From Ancylostoma caninum (lineage: Eukaryota > Nematoda > Chromadorea > Rhabditida > Ancylostomatidae), in the NCBI GenBank assembly GCA_037903475.1, contig JBAJFG010000384.1:3425001-3489000 (forward strand): a stretch of DNA of 64,000 nt. Direction: 5' to 3'. The notes under the pieces were generated by a model. It did no database searches. It was given only the letters and a program-made list of their open reading frames with translations, and was not told where the DNA came from. How positions within the stretch are numbered: position 1 is the first letter of the stretch; the number at the start of each line of letters is the position of its first letter. Of this stretch, positions 60,240 to 64,000 are shown piece by piece. The position numbers were made by a program, and so were the translations under genes.

Positions 60240-63194
60240 TCATTTGTCTTGCCTAGTTGGCGCAAGCACAGCTTGACTAGCACCTTCAATGACAGCAGTC
60301 CCCGCCTCTGAAGCAACTGCCGACTGCTCAAACTCTTGTTCTCCGCCGTAATGTTCGATCTGCTGCTCGTAGTCCTCCTCGTTCAACACCACCTCGCCTT
60401 CAGCATAATGAATAGAGTCGTCTACAACCACTTCACCGCTGTACTGTGGCCGCACTTCCTGACCACCAATACCTCCAGGATACCCTTCCTGCACAACTAC
60501 AGTCCCACTGTCGTTGTAAGGATGCTGCATGATGGTCCTCTCGAAGGAATCTCCACTCAGTACTTCAGGCCGACCCCGAAAGTCTGCTTGAGCTACTGCT
60601 GCATATCGACTGTTCGCGACGCCTTCAATACCGTTCTCGTAGTCATCCTGAAGCACCATCTCTTGAGTCTCTGCATTTTCGCTAATGATCTCTCCATCGT
60701 AGACTTCCTCAACCGTCTCAGGATAGGGATGCAGACCAGCAGATACTATGTCATCCAGTAAGAACAATGAACCATCCTCAGCCTGAAAAATTGTAGTAAT
60801 TGAGAACAAAAAAAATGTTCTTCAAGAGGTAAATAGTATCATTTCTGTTTGCAAGAAGTGATTCTTGGTACAACATCGCCCAGACCGATATTATTGCATA
60901 TAGGAAATTTAAATCTGCGGGTTGTTACAAATGAGTTCACAGCAGCATCAGTATTATAAGTTGAGTGAAAAGAACAATCGAATGCTAAACCAGTTACAAA
61001 TGCGCAAGCGTGGTGAAATCCTCAACTTCAGAGCATTTCTAAGGCTGTTTTCTGAAAGAAAATGCACTTTTGTAATCGCTGAAAAAAACACAAACCTGGC
61101 CCAGATACTGTTGTTGAATAGTGCCGTCAGGAAGAGCAGTCGTTCGCTGGATTATCTCGTTTCCATCAGCATCAATGAACAAAACATCACCAAGCATAAC
61201 AGTGGATGAGTCATCAGTAGGATTACTATCTGCGTGATCTACCTCTCCAAAGAACACCTCATTCGCCTAAAACAGTAGATTACCAGGTCGAAAAAAAAAA
61301 GTTGACAGAAGAGCACAGCAAAAAAGCTAATGACGCACTTCGTTCTGTTCCGATGGCGCTTCCGGTATGTTTCTCCGTTCGTTCTGCACGAAGAATGAGG
61401 GACGAGGATTTGGATTTGACTAAATATTCAGGTGACATTATTCGAACACTGAGTTGAAATATGCATATGGACGCAAATCTTATGTGTGCAAATATTGTTA
61501 AGAATGTGTGTACTTTTATAGAGTACATTGATAAATTCTTTGAAATCCGTTGGAGAAAACGTTGAACCGTTCCAAGAGCATGCTCTCATTTGCCTAGACC
61601 ACAAGATATTATAGTGCTGTAAGCAATACCTACCGATGATTTACTTGGCGCCTTCGGTTCAGCATTCGGCGTAACACGAACTAAGTGCTTTTGGGGTTTT
61701 CCATCAGCGTCGAGATTGTTCTTAAAATGAAGAGGATAGTAGCTGGCGAATCATGAAACATCTTCGTTAGATGGGAACATACATAGTCAAAGCTGAGTTC
61801 GAACACCACTTCTCGTCCAGGTTTCACATCTGCTGTTGAGAACTGGCTTTCGTTTTCCTATAGAAAGGTAATTGAAGTGATCGCAGAGCAATAAAGCAAC
61901 AACGATTCAAAAGCGAGAGCATAAGAATTAACACGTTTCCGGGGGAGGGTAGTAATATTGAAAAAACTAAATGCAGTACAAAATGTAATACATAATTTAG
62001 GTACACATTAAGTTTAGGAAGAAAATCTCCCCAAGAAAGGCAGGAAAGTGAGAAAATAAGGATTATTGGTTTTGACTGTGAGTACAACAACGCATTTCAT
62101 ATCATTGGTCCCAGCAATGAATACCCTAATTCGCAATGACTAGCCATGAAAAAGCGAAGACTAGTCCAATTATGGTGTAGGAAATCACGTTCGGCCATAT
62201 TTGTTATAGTGCTAACACTTTGATTTTTTCCACTGCGTCCAGACAAGAGGCGCTTCTAGCGGAAACCTTGTGTTTCCCTCTGCTTCGGTGTCTATGGGTA
62301 CTTGTTCATATATGATGCTGCCAACTAATTTGTCCGCATAAAAATGCAGGTTGGGAATGAATGAGCACAATCCGGACCGTTCGGGGTATGGCACAGTGAA
62401 AATGAAATGGTGGCATAACTCAAACCGTTCGGATTTTGCCATTCATTTTCCACTTTGCATTTTTACGAGGACAAATTAGTTGGCAGCGTCACATATGGTG
62501 GATTCTCAGCTAAGGTTTTCTTCTTTTTCGCGTTTTTTTTTAAAATTAAATTCCTACTTGTGGCAAACAAATATTGAATAAATATTGAATTGATAGTCGA
62601 GAATGTGTATCACGAAAATGAAAGTCACGACGTCCGAAAGAATAAACTAGAGAGTTTTGCACAATGTGCGTGACAGTGACGATGAACGGGGGAAGGATTC
62701 GATTATTTTACCAGAAAAGATAGCAGGAGAAAAACTACAAAAAATATCGCCTTATATGCTGATTGGCGGCGAGAAAAATAGGCATAAGGAAGGCTAAAAA
62801 TTCAATGGATGTCATTTTTGAAATAGTCTATAGTTCGGCAACCGCTACGTGAGCGGACAGACAACTCACACTTAGCGCAAACGAGTAAAGAATCGGTTAG
62901 AATAGTATGAATAGAAAAACTCGTGATTCATTGAGATGTAGCCAGATGCTGCAGATCTAGTGAAAATAAGTTCGAGAAAATGAGGTTGGATAATATGAGA
63001 AAATGGATGAAATTGAGGAGGAAAACATGTGCCTCTCAAAAACTACTACGTACCTGAGATTCTTGTTCGTTTAGTTCGGCTCCGGAGACGCTCGACAAGT
63101 TTTTAAGATTTTCCTTGGTAATTTCCTCCGATTCACCTTCGCCGCTCATTAGCACATACATTGGTTCGCCAGAATCCCCGTAAATTGTTTGCAC
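60240..63194 (-). CDS. Acidic protein of unknown function, 3' five exons (5'-partial)
   Basis: Minus-strand exons in transcript order are 63194-63054, 61857-61783, 61720-61634, 61266-61096 and 60782-60240. All join in phase 0 with proper CAG/TAG/AAG acceptors and GT donors, giving 338 residues and a TGA at 60240-60242. The visible part is very acidic (Glu, Asp, Gly, Val) with recurring short strand-like motifs: IYGDSGEPMYVLMS, VLFIDADGNEIIQ, AEDGSLFLLDD. It has no signal peptide, membrane segment or cysteine pattern. I do not recognise the family. The composition recalls acidic regulatory regions of nuclear proteins, but that is only an impression. It converges on mua-3. Confidence 0.75.
61858..63053 (-). 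other. Intron of the minus-strand gene
   Basis: A 1.2-kb intron. It contains the fold-back element at 62306-62500 and nothing else recognised. Confidence 0.6.
62306..62500. repeat. Fold-back (MITE-like) element
   Basis: The left arm includes GCTGCCAACTAATTTGTCC and AAAAATGCA; the right arm carries their exact inverse (GGACAAATTAGTTGGCAGC, TGCATTTTT). An inner pair around CCGTTCGG also inverts. Stem arms are about 60 bp. Confidence 0.85.
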
Positions 63195-64000
63195 CTGGAA
63201 GCATGATTTCCAACTAAGTGTGAGGATTCAGAGAATCAATAGTTGCTATGAAGAAAAAGTCACATGGACTGATCAAAGATGAGTTCTCTAACAAGTTTTC
63301 TGCCGTTATCTCCGCTAACTATAAACTTACGTCTTGTAATGATGAGCTCTAACGAGGTGGAAGAACTTTTATTTAGATATGACAAAAAACGGGTATTCAA
63401 ATTGCTCAACAGAGAGCTACATTCTATATTTTAAAAAAAACTGAGTAATAATTATGTAATTAATCTGTTAGAATGAATTCAGCACATTATTAGATATTTG
63501 TATATGATTTTTCCCGACTAATTATAATTAGATAGTTAGAGTAGTTCATCTTATAGATGGATACTGGAAGATCTCTCTTGCTATCCTTTTATACGACCCC
63601 ATTCGGAGTCTTTTCCTTCCACGGAACATTTCACGGAGACCAAGTTCCATTACATGAACCAGAATTCTGAGGTTCGTTTTTAAACTCGATAACATAGTCA
63701 AACAAGTATAATAGAACCATGCATGTAGAAAACAGCGTCGACTGGCTCAAAATGGAAGCAAAAAATTTAACCCATTGACGACCGCGTGGCCCACCGGTGA
63801 GCCACGCTTTTTTTGGTAGCGGGGGACCGCGCGGCTCATTGGTGAGCCGCGCCCTTCTTGACAAGCACTGGACGGTATTTTCGAACTATTTACTTTGCAG
63901 CATTTCCATATGGAATGGCTACAGTCTTTCCTAAAAAGGTCTCAAACAAGTGCAGTTCAAGGAGGAGTTCCCCTTTATTGTGACAAACATTATGAAAAGG
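63195..64000 (-). other. Upstream part of the minus-strand gene (intron)
   Basis: No exon with coding support was found to the right edge. It contains the twin hairpins at 63771-63856. Confidence 0.4.
63771..63856. repeat. Twin GC-rich hairpins in direct repeat
   Basis: Two copies of a GACCGCG-led palindrome: stem GCGTGGC...GCCACGC at 63784-63807 and GCGCGGCTCA-TTGG-TGAGCCGCGC at 63829-63852. They are joined by a T-rich spacer. The paired differences (T/A versus C/G) keep the stems intact. Confidence 0.8.

Noticed and set aside
1..64000. CRISPR arrays, bacterial operons, integrated prophage or viral genes
   Set aside because: Sequence organisation is plainly spliced eukaryotic; no regularly spaced repeats or viral proteins were seen.

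Overview
The window is nuclear DNA of a nematode, most likely a parasitic clade V (strongylid, hookworm-like) species. Reasons: the main gene is a MUA-3-type protein, a family I know only from nematodes; introns end in TTTCAG-like acceptors; and several introns are 3-6 kb, far longer than is usual in Caenorhabditis. The species assignment is inference.

About 56 kb is one plus-strand gene, the 3' part of a mua-3 orthologue. Its 5' end lies left of the window. I could phase 79 consecutive exons without a reading-frame break (1275-57321), encoding about 3,540 residues. Domain order: one LDL-receptor class A module, about 17 EGF-like modules, one von Willebrand A domain with an intact metal site, about 29 EGF-like modules, SEA 1, a cysteine module, SEA 2, five EGF-like modules, one transmembrane helix and a cytoplasmic tail of about 300 residues. 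My total of about 52 EGF modules equals the number I recall being reported for C. elegans MUA-3. That protein is a hypodermal hemidesmosome receptor linking intermediate filaments to the cuticle over muscle.

Layout. 1-32 kb: twelve small exons separated by introns of up to 5.7 kb that hold mariner debris, fold-back elements, an inverted duplication, SINE-like and simple repeats. Near 22 kb a CpG-rich segment precedes an ATG exon that encodes a signal-peptide-like sequence and is phase-compatible with the next EGF exon, suggesting an internal promoter for a short isoform. 32-50 kb: dense EGF exons and the VWA domain. 49.7-57.3 kb: SEA domains, membrane anchor, tail, stop and poly(A) signal. 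57.6-59.6 kb: intergenic repeats, including a tandem array with a unit of about 360-410 bp. 59.6-63.2 kb: the 3' five exons of a convergent minus-strand gene for an acidic protein I do not recognise, with its 5' part beyond the right edge.

The two genes converge tail to tail and show no evident functional link. All exon borders were read by eye from splice signals, phase continuity and domain logic. None has transcript support here.
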